64,000 nucleotides of DNA from Alviniconcha marisindica (lineage: Eukaryota > Mollusca > Gastropoda > Provannidae). Shown in pieces: positions 1-14,900 of the stretch. A program made the position numbers and the translations under genes. Location: the NCBI GenBank assembly GCA_018857735.1, contig JABMCL010002055.1, positions 1,260,001 through 1,324,000 of the forward strand. Direction: 5' to 3'. A model generated the notes under the pieces. It was not told the DNA's origin, did not search any database, and saw only the letters and a program-made list of their open reading frames with translations. Position 1 is the stretch's first letter; the number at the start of each line of letters is the position of its first letter.

Positions 1-1857
<1,857 letters not shown>

Positions 1858-2061
1858 AGTGCCAGTCAGAGTAGCCCGGATGGAGAGAGGACACCAGACA
1901 TACGCAGCAGCCTGGAGTACGAGGAGACGGACGAGGAGGAGAGCGTGCACAGCTTTTCCTCCATGCTGGGAAAGACGCGCAGCTTTGCCGAGGTGGTCAA
2001 GAGCACTCCGCCCTCCTCCCCACAGCGCTCCCCACCCCAGCATGATGAGAGGGTCAAACAG
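1858..2061 (+). CDS. PCNT: Exon 1 of window: acidic, Ser/Pro-rich linker
   Basis: Acceptor gccctatttcag, donor CAG|GTGAGT. The exon is 204 nt, phase 0-0. It encodes 68 residues: an acidic stretch (EYEETDEEE), SFSSMLGKTRSFAEVV, then a Ser/Pro segment (STPPSSPQRSPPQ) ending in HDERVKQ. It is not a coil and looks like a disordered, probably phosphorylated linker. The frame could also run 57 nt upstream to 1801, but the pyrimidine-rich acceptor at 1857 is the better choice. Its 3' end and donor are the template of the 76-bp array that follows. Confidence 0.75.
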
Positions 2062-5000
2062 GTGAGTGTGACGTAGCCTCCTGCTGCACTCCACTGTGTC
2101 CCCAACCCCACCCCAGCATGACCAGAGGGTCAAACAGGTGAGTGTGACGTAGCCTCCTGCTGCACTCCACTGTGTCCCCAACCCCACCCCAGCATGACCA
2201 GAGGGTCAAACAGGTGAGTGTGACGTAGCCTCCTGCTGCACTCCTCTGTGTACCCAACCCCACCTCACCATGATGAGAAGGTCAAACAGGTGAGTGTGAC
2301 GTAGCCTCCTGCTGCACTCCTCTGTGTACCCAGCGCCACCCCAGCATGACCAGAGGGTCGAACAGGTGAGTGTGACGTAGCCTTCTGCTGCACTCCAATG
2401 TGTGTCCAACGTTCATGGTGTGTGGGTTGTTGGGTGCACATATGATCGTTTGAGCGGTACATTGGCTGTGTACATTTTTTTATCCTTTTCTGGTCTGTCA
2501 CATTACGTTTGAACATTGTATCATGGATTTTGATAAAGCCAGAGTTCCTTGTAAGAATGTGCTAGGGCAGTAAGAGATTCTGATTCTGATTGTATCTGTG
2601 ATCAATCAGCTGGAGGCTCAGGTAGAGCGACTGACGCAGCAGCTGGCCCAGCAGCAGCTGCCCCACGATGCCATGACAGCCACCAAAGCAGCAACCACAG
2701 CCTCCCCACCACCACCCTCCTCCAAGGCAGCAGCAACGGCAACCTCTCCTCCTCCATGTGCACCAACATCGGCAGCAGCAGGGGCAGACGGTGGTGATCA
2801 GAACCTGGTCACCATGCTGCAGTCAGATTTAGATCGCATCAGTGCTGAAAGGTAGGGAGTTTGGTGTTTTTGTGTGTGGTTTTTGTCTCCTTTTTTTTTT
2901 TTTTTTTTTTCTCTCATGGCAAAACACGTCTTTTGTTGTAACAAAAGTACGCTTGTCGTGACAAAACTTGTCTTGACAAATATTTGTTGCAACAAATGTG
3001 TGTTTGTTGTGACAAAAGTTTTGTCTCCACAAATATACTTTTGTTGTGACAAAAGATATGTTTTGTTGTGATAAACATGTTTGTCACAACAAACATATGC
3101 TGGTTGTGACAAAAGTATGTTTGCCGGGACAAATATTTGTTGTGACAAAACTTTTGTCACAACAAAAAGGCAAACTTTTTTTTTTTTTGCGACAAAACTT
3201 TTGTCATGACAAGCATACTTTTGTTGTGACAAAAGACATGTTTTGTTGTGACAAAAACGTGTTTGTCGTGACAAAACTTTTGTCACAACAAAAATGATAC
3301 TTGTGGCAGCTCCCGCCAATGATAGTCTTATACCTCTCTGTGTGTGCTCAGAATATAACAGTGAAGTGTGTTCTGTTCAGTGTGGTAAAACCAGGTATGG
3401 GTGCTGTAATAAAGTTGACCATGGACATTTTACACCTGGTACTGCAGTGGCCAGTGCAGTTTGTTGCACTCAGTGTGGTGAAACCAGACGTGAGTGCTGG
3501 AATAAAGTTGACCATGAACATCTTGCGTTAGGTACGCATCCACCTGGAGTACAGCAGTGCAGTTTGTTGCGTTCAGTGTGGTAAAGCCAGGTGTGTGTGT
3601 GTGTGGCAGGGATGCAGTACAGCAGACCAACAACCGCCTGCTGCAGCTGCTGTCCGACTCGGTTCACACCTACGTGGAGGTGGAGGACACCATCAACCGC
3701 CGACTGCACAGCGTGGTGGCCTCCTCTGCCCCCCGACCCTTGAGCCCCGCCCACCTGCCCCGCCCTGACAACCACGGAGACCTGGTCACGCCCCGGGGGG
3801 TGGGGCTGTCCTCCTTCAGCGGTGTGGCAGGGGATCACGGTGCCTTGAGAGGCGCCGCTGCTATGTCCTCACCACAGAGTGACCGCAGCTGGAAACAACG
3901 TGAGTTTGTGTCTGCAGATTGATTCTGTGCATGCATGCCCTCCCCCAACCCACTGCCTGTGCAGATTGGCTCTGCACACATATATGTCTACACACATGTC
4001 ATGGAGACCCCCCCCCCCCCCATCCCCACCCCCTCTGTGCAGATTGGTTCTGCACATGACTACACCCCACCCCCACCCCCACCACCACCAGCATACACAC
4101 ACACACACGCTTGCAGGCATGAATGCATAAACGCACCACCACATGCACACACACCCCCCCCCACACACACACACATTGTGTGAATGCAAGCTTGTGTGAA
4201 GCTATGCCTTAGATTTGATAGATGTTTAGAATATTACTGATGACTGCAATCTGAAGTCTTCAGCACCCACCTTCCCCTGTTCAAAATGGAATCTTTCTCC
4301 TATCTAGTTGCCTGCTCTTACTTATACTGTACCACCTCTTCTACCACTGTGTGTTTCTTTTGCCTGTTTTTATCTGAGTCCCAAGAATCATTTTTGTAGA
4401 GTTCACAGCAGGGATGGTAGGATTCATTGACACGATGTGACACAGGTATGATCAGAAGTGTATTTTCTAAGCAGGAACAGTGACACAAGGTAAGTAGAGT
4501 AACATTTTCCATGGCAACAAATTGGTACAGATGTTGCCTTGTGGTGCAGATGATGCTGACACCAGCAGCCCCACCCTGGAGGAAACGTCCATTCTGTCCA
4601 ACGCTACTGACGAGGGACTGGACATGTCGCAGCGACTGACCGAATCCATCTTCATCGGACCAGACATTGATGCTGAGGGAGAGGAGATTGTTTCTGGTAC
4701 AGATCTGACTGATGGTCCCTTCCGCCACCCTGTACCCTACTTTTTTTTTCTCCACTCTTGTTTGTTTGCTTGCTTGCACCAACTGCATTGCTTTCAGGAC
4801 AATTCACAGCATTCAAATAGAAGAACAGACAGCAAATCTAGTCTGAAACTAGATGTCAGTAATAGAAATGTTTTGCTGATGTACTGTCCTATTCCTCTAC
4901 ATTGTGTGTGTGTGTGTGATGTTCTGTTCTTTCCTCTACATTGTGTGTGTGATGTCCTATTCCTTCCTCTACATCGTGTGTGTGTTGTCATATTCCTTCC

Positions 5001-5070
5001 TCTACATTGTGTGTGTGTTGTCATATTCCTTCCTCTGCATTGTGTGTGTGTGCTGTCATATTCCTTCCTC

Positions 5071-5141
<71 letters not shown>

Positions 5142-8078
5142 ATATTCCTTCTACATTGTGTACGTGTGCTGTCCTGTTCCTTCCTCTACATTGTGTGTGT
5201 GTGTGTGTGTGCTGTCCCATTCCTTCCTGTACATGTGTGGGCTGTCATACTCCTGTACATTGTGTGTGTGCTGTCATATTCCTATACATTATATGTGTGC
5301 CATCATATTCCTTAATGTTGTATGTTTGCTGTCCTATTCCTTCCTCTGCATTGTATTTGTACTGTCCTGTTCCTCTGCATTATATGTGAACATGAATCAG
5401 AGCTGCCCATATCTTTGATGCAGCCTGGCAAAGAAGATTTTTATTTTATAGGAACTTAAGCAATACATAATTACCTTATAATCCATCCTGGTTAAATAAA
5501 TTTCTGTTGTGCTAAGATGTTGGATGATGAAAGGTTGCAGTACTTCTTCCCATTTGTAACGTGTTCCTGCAGAATTCTTGTCCTATCTACCAGATGCAAG
5601 AGGCAGACTTCAGAACGCAGTCTCGCGACTCTTGGAGATGATTGAGCGCACCACACAGCAGCTTCTGGAGGCCAAGGCCACACAGACCGACCTCCTGGAA
5701 ACCATGGCAACCCGCACACGGGATAACGACGAGCTTACCGCCCGTCTGCGTGACCTGGAAGAACAAGTTCGCCAGGAAGTGGCTGCCAAAGAGTACCTTG
5801 GTTTGGAGTTGCACAAGGCCGAGGGTGAGTTTCTGATGTAGAAAAAGATGTTTGGAGTAGCTACAATCCTGAAATGTTGAGATGGGCAGTGTGAGATATG
5901 CCATTACTTGTGTCTGTGCCACTAGTGACACTGCTGATTACTTGTGACAGTTGGGAGTGCTCCGTGCTTTCTGAACAGGAGAGAAGGAGAGGGAATAGCA
6001 GCCGTGAGTGATAAAATGAACTACGGGTCAATTCTGAGTCTGATGGCACTAATAATGATTACTTTTACCTGTGACAGCGGTGATTTTTATCAGTAACGAC
6101 TATGTCACTGGCACCCTTAGCAGGTGAAGCGTTTGGGCATTGCACGCAGTGATCTGGTCAGTTCCGTGTGTGATGGCTTTCCGTGGAAAACGAGGGGATT
6201 AGCATGGTATAAATTCTAAACTGTTTTTTGTCGCCTTAGCATACTGCAGGCATGGCTTCCTGCTGGCCCTCGGGTGGTGCAAGTGAAGGGGTTGTTGTTG
6301 TATGAGGAGAAGCTGGTTTTGAGCCTGGCGTGTCTTCCCCAGGCCTGATCAGCGGCTACAGCAGTGAGCGTGAGGCTCTGGAGGAGCAGCTGCAGTCCCT
6401 GGAGGAGCAGAAGGAGGTCCTGGCCGGTGATCTGGAAACCACCCGCAGCCGTCTCCGGGAGTTCCAGGAGGCCACCGGGGAGCTGGAGGCCCGGCGCCAG
6501 GATGTGGAGCGGCAGCAGACCCTCCTGCAGGAGAACTCAGGCCAGGAGGCTCAAGGTTCAAACCCCCGTCCCCCGCCACCTCCCCAAAGCTACTCCTTTC
6601 TCGTTGTACCGCTTGGTGTTTTTGTCGGGGCCTACCTGCTCCGCGCGTGGATGCAGCGCGGCGTGTAGAGAAGTCAGGCCTGCAGCGTTACCACTGTACA
6701 GTAAAGACAGCACCAGTATGGGTTGGGATCCAGGTTCATGCTGCTGTTTGAGTTGTGTGTGGACAAGCTCAGTTTTGCATGCCAAAGTTTAGTTCATGTT
6801 GGAGGAAGATATGTGTGTTTAGCATGAAAAGGAAATCCGCATGCCTGTTTGCCGTACCAGTTTATGTTGCACTGAGATGCAGAGTAGTTTGAAAATTGAG
6901 AACCACCTTCCTAACGCTTCTGAGTGTAGGTCAGATGATCCTCAAAATGCCGATGATCGTGCAAACCCTGCATGATGTGGGATGTGTAGGGCAGTTGGTT
7001 GTCCAGCGTCTGTTTACTGTAGACCATTTGTAGCTGTCTGCATTGGCATGATGAATGAGGTGAGGTTTGCAGGAATGGCGAGGCATGCAGTACCATTACA
7101 GAGTAGTTTGATGTGTCGACACTAGGAGTTTTCATGTCAGTGGGCACATCAGTTGATACCACAACTGCTGCTTTTCTTTAAATCTGATGAACAGTCAGGG
7201 AATTTAGGTTTTAGTCATCAACAACATAGGGTATTTATAGGTGTTAACTGTTGAGACATGGTTTGAAGAATGTAATTTTTTTCTCTCCCTTTTGTGTCTA
7301 TCTTGCATCTTTTTGAGATGGCAATAGTAGCTTAGGTGGCAAAGGTTTTACTTGTAAAAATGTTTTGGTGATGATTAACTCAGGCTTGAATTTAAACACA
7401 ATACGTAGCTTTACCTTTGACAGTATGCTTTATATATACAGGCTGCAGAAATTGGGCAACAGACCCAGGCTTTTTGTTGTTAAGAAAGATGGTCATATCG
7501 GTGTGCCCTTCTGTCAAAATGCTTGTGATGTGGGCGCAAATCTTTCACATTTACAGATGGGGGTGGAGGGGGGGGGGGGGTATTGTACATTCTGTGATTA
7601 TTCAGAGCTTTTATTGATTATTCAGAGCTTTTATTGATTATTCAGAGCTTTTACTCATTGTTTCCTTCAACAAGGGTTCATTAAACCAAATCAGGGTATT
7701 AAGTCTTGCCGTTTGTTTCTGTCATTTTTTTTCATCCCTCCGTGTTTATTGTATTGGTGGTGGGACATAGCAAGGCTGTAGAGTGGAAAGAAGGAGCAAG
7801 CAAGCATGTGTGACCATTGCAAAAAAAGAAAATCTTTCCTGAATCAGTTCTTGTAATATTTCCAAACAGCAGATTCCAGAGGATTTCCTTCATATTTAAA
7901 ATACTGTCTCCGTGTTGGTTGCAACCTTCCCACATCCACCCCTGGAGAGAAAAAAAAGCAACAGCACGCCTCTCTGTCCTTTTCTCTCTTTCCCTCTCCC
8001 AGACAAACCTCTGACAGAAAGTGGACATACAGGCTAACATTTAAGCACCACATTTGTAGACAACCCCTCCCCTGCACA

Positions 8079-8168
<90 letters not shown>

Positions 8169-8171
8169 TAT

Positions 8172-8213
<42 letters not shown>

Positions 8214-8471
8214 GCATACAGGCTAATGTTTACACACACATGCATGCACATTCCTTCACACACACACACGAACACACACACACTCTCTCTCTCTCTCTCT
8301 CTCTCTCTTTCCACACACACACTCACACTCACATTGATTCTTGATGTTTAATGCCCAATCAGTTGTGGAGGTAATATCAAGGTGAATGCACATGCATGGG
8401 TACACAGACCCACAGATGCAGATACACCCGCCATATGCACACACACACTCTCATATGCACACACACACACA

Positions 8472-8545
<74 letters not shown>

Positions 8546-8773
8546 GCATACAGGCTAATGTTTACACACACATGCATGCACATTCCTGCACACACACACA
8601 CGAACACACACACACTCTCTCTCTCTCTTCCACACACACTCACACTCACATTGATTCTTGATGTTTAATGCCCAATCAGTTGTGGAGGTAATATCAAGGT
8701 GAATGCACATGCATGGGTACACAGACCCACAGATGCAGATACACCTGCCATATGCACACACACACTCTCATAT

Positions 8774-8822
<49 letters not shown>

Positions 8823-8891
8823 CTCTCTCTTTTTTTCTCTCATATGCATACACACACACACACACACTCTCTCTCTCTCTCTCACTCAGTG

Positions 8892-8923
<32 letters not shown>

Positions 8924-11900
8924 CTCTCTTTCTCTCATATGCACACACACACACACACACACACTCTCTCTCTCTCTCACTCAGTGCACACACACACACA
9001 CACTATCAGAGAAGGAATGGGGGGAAGAAACTGTGGATTACTAACTGCCCTTGTGTTGAGCTGTTTGCAGCCCAGTTGCTTGCAGGGGTTGAGTTGCAGG
9101 CGGTTGCTACACGCTATCACTTTGTACATCTAGGTAAGGGTCGCAAGCATCCCCACAGGAAGTTTACCCATCATGCCCCAGCTCCTGCATAGCGCTGTTG
9201 GGTCGCACTGCTTACCATCTGCTTTCCCATTAACAACTGGGGCAGTGGGGTGGGACGGCACTTAGGTGGAAAAGAAGTTGGATGGTGATTTTTGAATGGG
9301 AGAAGGATGTTGCTGGGTTTTGGTTGTTATTTTATTTTTTTGCTCTCTCTCTCTCTCTCTACATTCCAAGATTGCTGGTCATTTTTCTTGACATGTGTTT
9401 CAAAATTCAGGGGGATTTTTGTAGTGGAGTTCTAAATGGGAAGAAAATGATGTTGAATTTATTATTTTTTCTTCTTCTTTTTTTTTTTTTGCTTGCATGA
9501 GCTCTTTCTTAGCAGGTACAAGCATCGTTGTCCCATCTCAAAAAAAAAGTTGTAATTGCAGCCCTAATTATGTTCTTTGGAACATGGATCACATACATAG
9601 CATTGCCCAGCACCATCAACATAATGTTAATTTAATCAAAAGACACCAGACATTCTGTTGACATATTTGACATACACGCATAGTGCAGACATGATTGTTG
9701 ATAATAATGGTTAATTGCATGTTTTCTGTCTTAATATTCTGTCCACACAAATGCGGGCCGGTCCTGAGGTTATTCTGACTGTATTACTTTCTGGTGTGTT
9801 CTGGAAAGCATGCTTTATTTGTACTTTAACCAGACATGTTTGTGTCGTTTTGTTTGAAAATGGTAAAGGCTCTGAGTATATCAGCATTTTTGTCTTCAAC
9901 TTTATTTACCAGAAAAGAAAAGAAAAAGAAAAGTGAGAAGGAAAAAAAAAGAAAGAAAAAAAAGCCTGGGTCTGAATGCTTATTATCAGATCAATTCTTC
10001 ATCAGTGTGGAGCATTTTGTGTAGACAGCGCATGCTGAAATGACATAACGTAACACACTCCAGTGTTTCACAATGTATCTGCGCATGGGGATTCTCTACT
10101 GGCTGGCGAGCATACCGCTGGCTGTCCAAAGAAGAAAAATTGCATGTATAAAACTATGTACTGGCATGGGAATATCATTACAGTGAGGGGATATCATTCT
10201 CTTTGTTCTAACCTTGTGTACCAGTGAATGTGGAAGAGAAAAATGCGTGTATGAACTTGTACCTTTAGCTGCCTAACAGCTTTGTAGTCTTTTCAGTTTT
10301 GAGCTGACTTGTGTCCACCGGCACGCTGTAGTTGTGTTAATTCAAGGGGCCATGGAAATGTTTATACCTTACGGCTGTTAATCAGAGATAATGTTCAGAG
10401 CAAAGAGGTGTGATTTAGTCTAACAGAGAAATTGAGTGTGCCTAACATCTGACACCTTGCACTTGCACTGCTTTCAGTATAGGCTAACCCTTGCCTGTAA
10501 CCAACTGGGGGAAGGGTGGGGAGGGGGCGGGGGGGGGGGGGGGGGTGTGCCCACTGCTGACACAGGGAGGGGGCAGAGGGGTAATGGGTGGTGGTGGAAG
10601 AGGACATTCACAAATAGGTCTTTGACCCCCCTCCCCCCTCCCCACCTTGCTCCCTTCCCCTACCCTGCTGCACGCTGTCCTCCTGACTGCATGTCTGTAC
10701 CCCTTTCTCAGAGTGGATGTGTTCTGCATTCTCTCCATGTGTCATTGCATCCCCTCTCTGCTTCAGGATTCATGTGTGCATGGGCTTGACTTGAGTTGTA
10801 TCTGGTGCATGGTTTGTATGCAGAATAGCTGCTGATATATTGGTCTTTGTATGGATTGTTCTGAAATAATGGATCTTTTATTATTATTATTTTGGTTGCC
10901 GTTATTTGTACTAAGGCAATCAATGTTTTTCTTGGAGTAATTGCTAGATTTTAAAAACTTCTTTTCTATCTCTCTCTTTTTTGTTTGTTTTCTTTTTTTC
11001 TTTTTTTGTAGGAGTAATTGTAATTTTAATTGTAATGTGAGATTGCTTTTCATTAATCACGGTCAGATTCACATTGTGAAGTTGAATGCATTACAGTTTT
11101 GTTTTCAAGATAATGTGATGATTTATCAGTGACAGCTTTTTATTGAGATAGTAATCAGTGATTAAAAAAAAAGTTGGATAAAACATTTTGAAACATTCCT
11201 CTCCCAGGATTTTAGGTCTGCTTATGAATGTTGAATTAATTTTGTTTTGATATATATGTGTGTGTGTGTGCATTTTGCCATGAGTGTTGTGTGAGTGACC
11301 GTGGCATGAAAACAGTCATCCCATCTTTCTCCCAACTCTCGTCATCTCTCCACTGACGTCTCTTCAGCATGACCTTGACTTTTGGCCTTTGTATGCACGC
11401 AGAGTCGGCAATGGCAGGCGGAGATGCCGCTGTGTCCGAACAAAAAGGTTGGTCTTGTCTGCATACGTCTGCCGTCCACAAACCCCTTCCACCTCAGTGT
11501 CCCATTTTGCTGCTCCTTGACAAGAAGTTAACTGTTGTCCCGTGTTTGTTAATTGTGCTTTGCCTGTTGCAGATCTGTCTAAAATTCATTTGACACACAG
11601 TTATGCATTTTCCTGGTGATGCCGTGTAACACATACTTTTGTCATAAATATTGCGCCGTAGTTCAATTTTTTATTTTATTATTTTAACTGCACCACCAAA
11701 CAGTTGTGCATTTGCTTTGCAAACTTACTTGATTACATTTTTTGCTTTGATGCTGTTTATTAGTAATCCTTACTGGATCTAGTGAAAGGCAAAGAATATC
11801 TAAGATTGCAAAATTTTCAGCCAAGTCAACGTAAAATACTGTAGTTAAGCAGATTTGATTTGTGTACTGACTGATTTTTCTTGTGCTGAAAAATGAAAGA

Positions 11901-14900
11901 GAAACCAAATCAAAATATTTGTTGAAAATATCCCTTTGCATTAGGTGTTTAGATACTTGCTTAAATCACCAGCATGTATGACTGGTGAAGTGATTGCAAA
12001 TTGCCTGTGCTCCATCTGCTTAAATTTGCACAAATTGAACCTTTCAGCTTGTCTTCAGCGGCATCCAAAACTTGGGCACCGATTGGTATCATTCTTGTGT
12101 AGATAGTCCTTTCCTTATGCTTCTGTAAAACAACCCCCCCCCCCCACCCATCAAAAAAAACCCACAAAAAACCCACTTCAGACTGGTTTGAAATGATTTT
12201 GATGACTCACCTTTAAGATGATTGTGTGTGTGTTGAGGTTTTCCCTAACACTGTGTGGGAAAAAATATCTCCTCTGTGTTGCTGTGTGCCTTCTTCACGC
12301 ACTGTGTTTGTGTGTGACTTTGGATTGTTTTGCGTGACATGTGTTTCCGTTCTTTTAGTTCAGTCGTTTTGTGATCAGCTAACTGTTGTCTTTTCTTTTT
12401 TTTAAATTGTTTTTAGTTGAGTGAGACCATGAATGTGCACGGCTAAAAACTCTGCAGTCATCCCACTGCTCTGTCTCTGAGTGACTTGCACAGACAAAAA
12501 ATAAAAATAAAAATAAAATACTCACTTGGCTGCAGGATGCTAGCTTCTGTTTTGATAACTTCACCTGTTTTTTGTTTTCAATTTGGTGTTAAGATTCAGA
12601 GGGGTTAGTCACCTTATTTTTACTTATTTTTTAAATTTTTGTTTCCTTTGGTAGCTACTGATACTCTTAACTTAGATATAACTTAGATGGATGTAACCTA
12701 AATAGAAAGAAAGGGGTGGGGTGTGGGAATTGAGATGGAAAGTATGAGAAGTTGTGCATGTCTTAGTTAGTCAAAGTTTTCTGTTCAGCGTTAGCCCCAT
12801 TACAGAGCTATAGTCAGAACAGCCTGTGTAGTAAGTAGCAAAACAAAACAAAGAAGAAGAAAAAGAAAAAACCAAAAAGCACACAAAAATGGAATACTTG
12901 GGCACTTTGATTTTCGTTTGGCTTAATACCTGTATGAATTTAGCACAGAATCACTTCCAGAAAGTAAGCTCAGCTTACAGTTTTATACAAGTGATCTTTG
13001 TGTTCTTCATCTAAACTGGTGTTGGGTGTGCACGTGTCCGGTTGCAGCACTGCTGAACGAAATGAACAGCCTGAAGCAGGAGACGCGGGAGCAGAACCTG
13101 CAACTGCAGCACCGCCTGACCCAGGCCCAGCAGCGCCTGCAGGAGCGGGAGAGCGCAATGGAGGAGATGGAGAAGGAGCAGCAGCGGCAGACGGAGGAGC
13201 TGCGTCGGCAGGTGGAGGACCTGAGGCTGCAGCTGGAGAACACGGAGAGGCAGCTCAAGTCCAACAAGCACTTCCTGGACGTGAGTCTTCTGTTATTGGT
13301 TTCCTCTTGCAGGGAGTCTTCTGCTTGTTGGTTTCCACTTGCTGGGAGTCTTCTCCCAGTAAACATGCTGGGTCTGATTCACATCCAATCCAGACTGGAT
13401 CAGATTGGAAAAGTTGGCCAGTAGTGGGCCCGATGATTCTTGCACACTGGCTTGCTTCCGGACTGGGTCCATTTGGCCAAAACCTGGCACAGTCAGCCAG
13501 AACCAAATTGGACCTGGGCTGGTTTTGAACAGTATGAGCCAGGCCATTTGGAAGAATGCAACCGAGTCTGAAAGCGTGAAAGTTGTAGCAGGATGGTTGC
13601 GTTCTCCCAGAACTGGGCCCGATGATTTTTGCACACTGGCTTACTTCCAGACCAGATCTGTTTGACCAAAACCTGACCAGGCCATCCAGATCGGATCCAG
13701 GCTAATATGATCCAGGCCTTCTTTGGAGGAACGGAACAGAAACAGATGCAGATTTTGACCACCGCTCCGTAAGACTGCAGCATGTATAATAAATTACAGT
13801 GTATTCTGTCTCAGCTTGTGTTAGCTTTTGGTTGATCTGTTTTGTATTGATCTGGAATTGATCAAGTTTTTTCAGATGAAAAGGCTTTTTAGTCAAAGTG
13901 CTTGATTTCCCATTACCGTATTTCTGCTTTTTGTTTTGTACTTGTAAGTCCAATCTCACTGTGCAAGGAGGTACTTTTGATGATCCTTGGGGCCACTTTG
14001 TCTGAGACGGTTCCACTCCACAGACTTCCCGCAGCAGACTTGCTCAGCATTGGTGGAAATGTGTTGAGGGAACTGTTCTTCAGCAGTCGTTTTTGCCAGG
14101 TGATTTGGATCGTGTCAGGCCGTCCATGGTTTCATGTGGCTGTGTTGTGGTGACAGGAGCAAATGACGGAGCGAGAGCAGGAGAGGGAGGAGTTCCAGAA
14201 GGAGGTGGAGAAGCTGAAGGCCCAGCTGCTCAACAAGGAGAAGCAGGGCGACTCCCAAGGGCGTCTGCAGCACGAGGTAGGCAGGCCTTTCTGGGCTGCG
14301 GCGGCTCAACCTTAAGGATGGCTGGGCGGCACAGCTGGATGCTTTGAGACTGTAAGGGTGGGGTGGTGTCACAGCTGGATGCTTTGAGACTGTAAGGGTG
14401 GGGTGGTGGCACAGCTGGATGCTTTGAGACTGTAAGGGTGGGGTGGTGGCACAGCTGGATGCTTTGAGACTGTAAGGGTGGGGTGGTGGCACAGCTGGAT
14501 GCTTTGAGACTGTAAGGGTGGGGTGGTGGCACAGCTGGATGCTTTGAGACTGTAAGGGTGGGGTGGTGGCACAGCTGGATGCTTTGAGACTGTAAGGGTG
14601 GGGTGGTGGCACAGCTGGATGCTTTGAGACTGTAAGGGTGGGGTGGTGGCAAAGCTGGATGCTTTGAGACTGTAAGGGTGGGGTGGTGGCAAAGCTAGAT
14701 GCTTTGAGACTGTAAGGGTGGGGTAGTGGCAAAGCTAGATGCTTTGAGACTCTGTAAGGGTGGGGTAGTGGCACAGCTGGATGCTTTGAGACTGTAAGGG
14801 TGGGTAGTTGGCACAGCTGGATGCTTTGAGACTGTAAGGGTGGGGTGGTGGCACAGCTGGATGCTTTGAGACTGTAAGGGTGGGGTGGTGGCACAGCTGG

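Larger units (their letters stand above)
6669..13047. other. Large intron (exon 6 to exon 7)
   Basis: About 6.4 kb. It holds a 22-bp triplicate (TGATTATTCAGAGCTTTTAT) at 7597-7655, a CT/CA-rich region at 8078-9005 with a duplicated block of about 315 bp, a G run at 10520-10545, and otherwise AT-rich unique DNA. Two small phase-compatible candidate exons are listed separately. I saw no transposase or reverse transcriptase frame. Confidence 0.6.

Noticed and set aside
10520..10789. Gly/Pro-rich frame around the G run
   Set aside because: Homopolymer-driven; no splice-phase match to exons 6 or 7.
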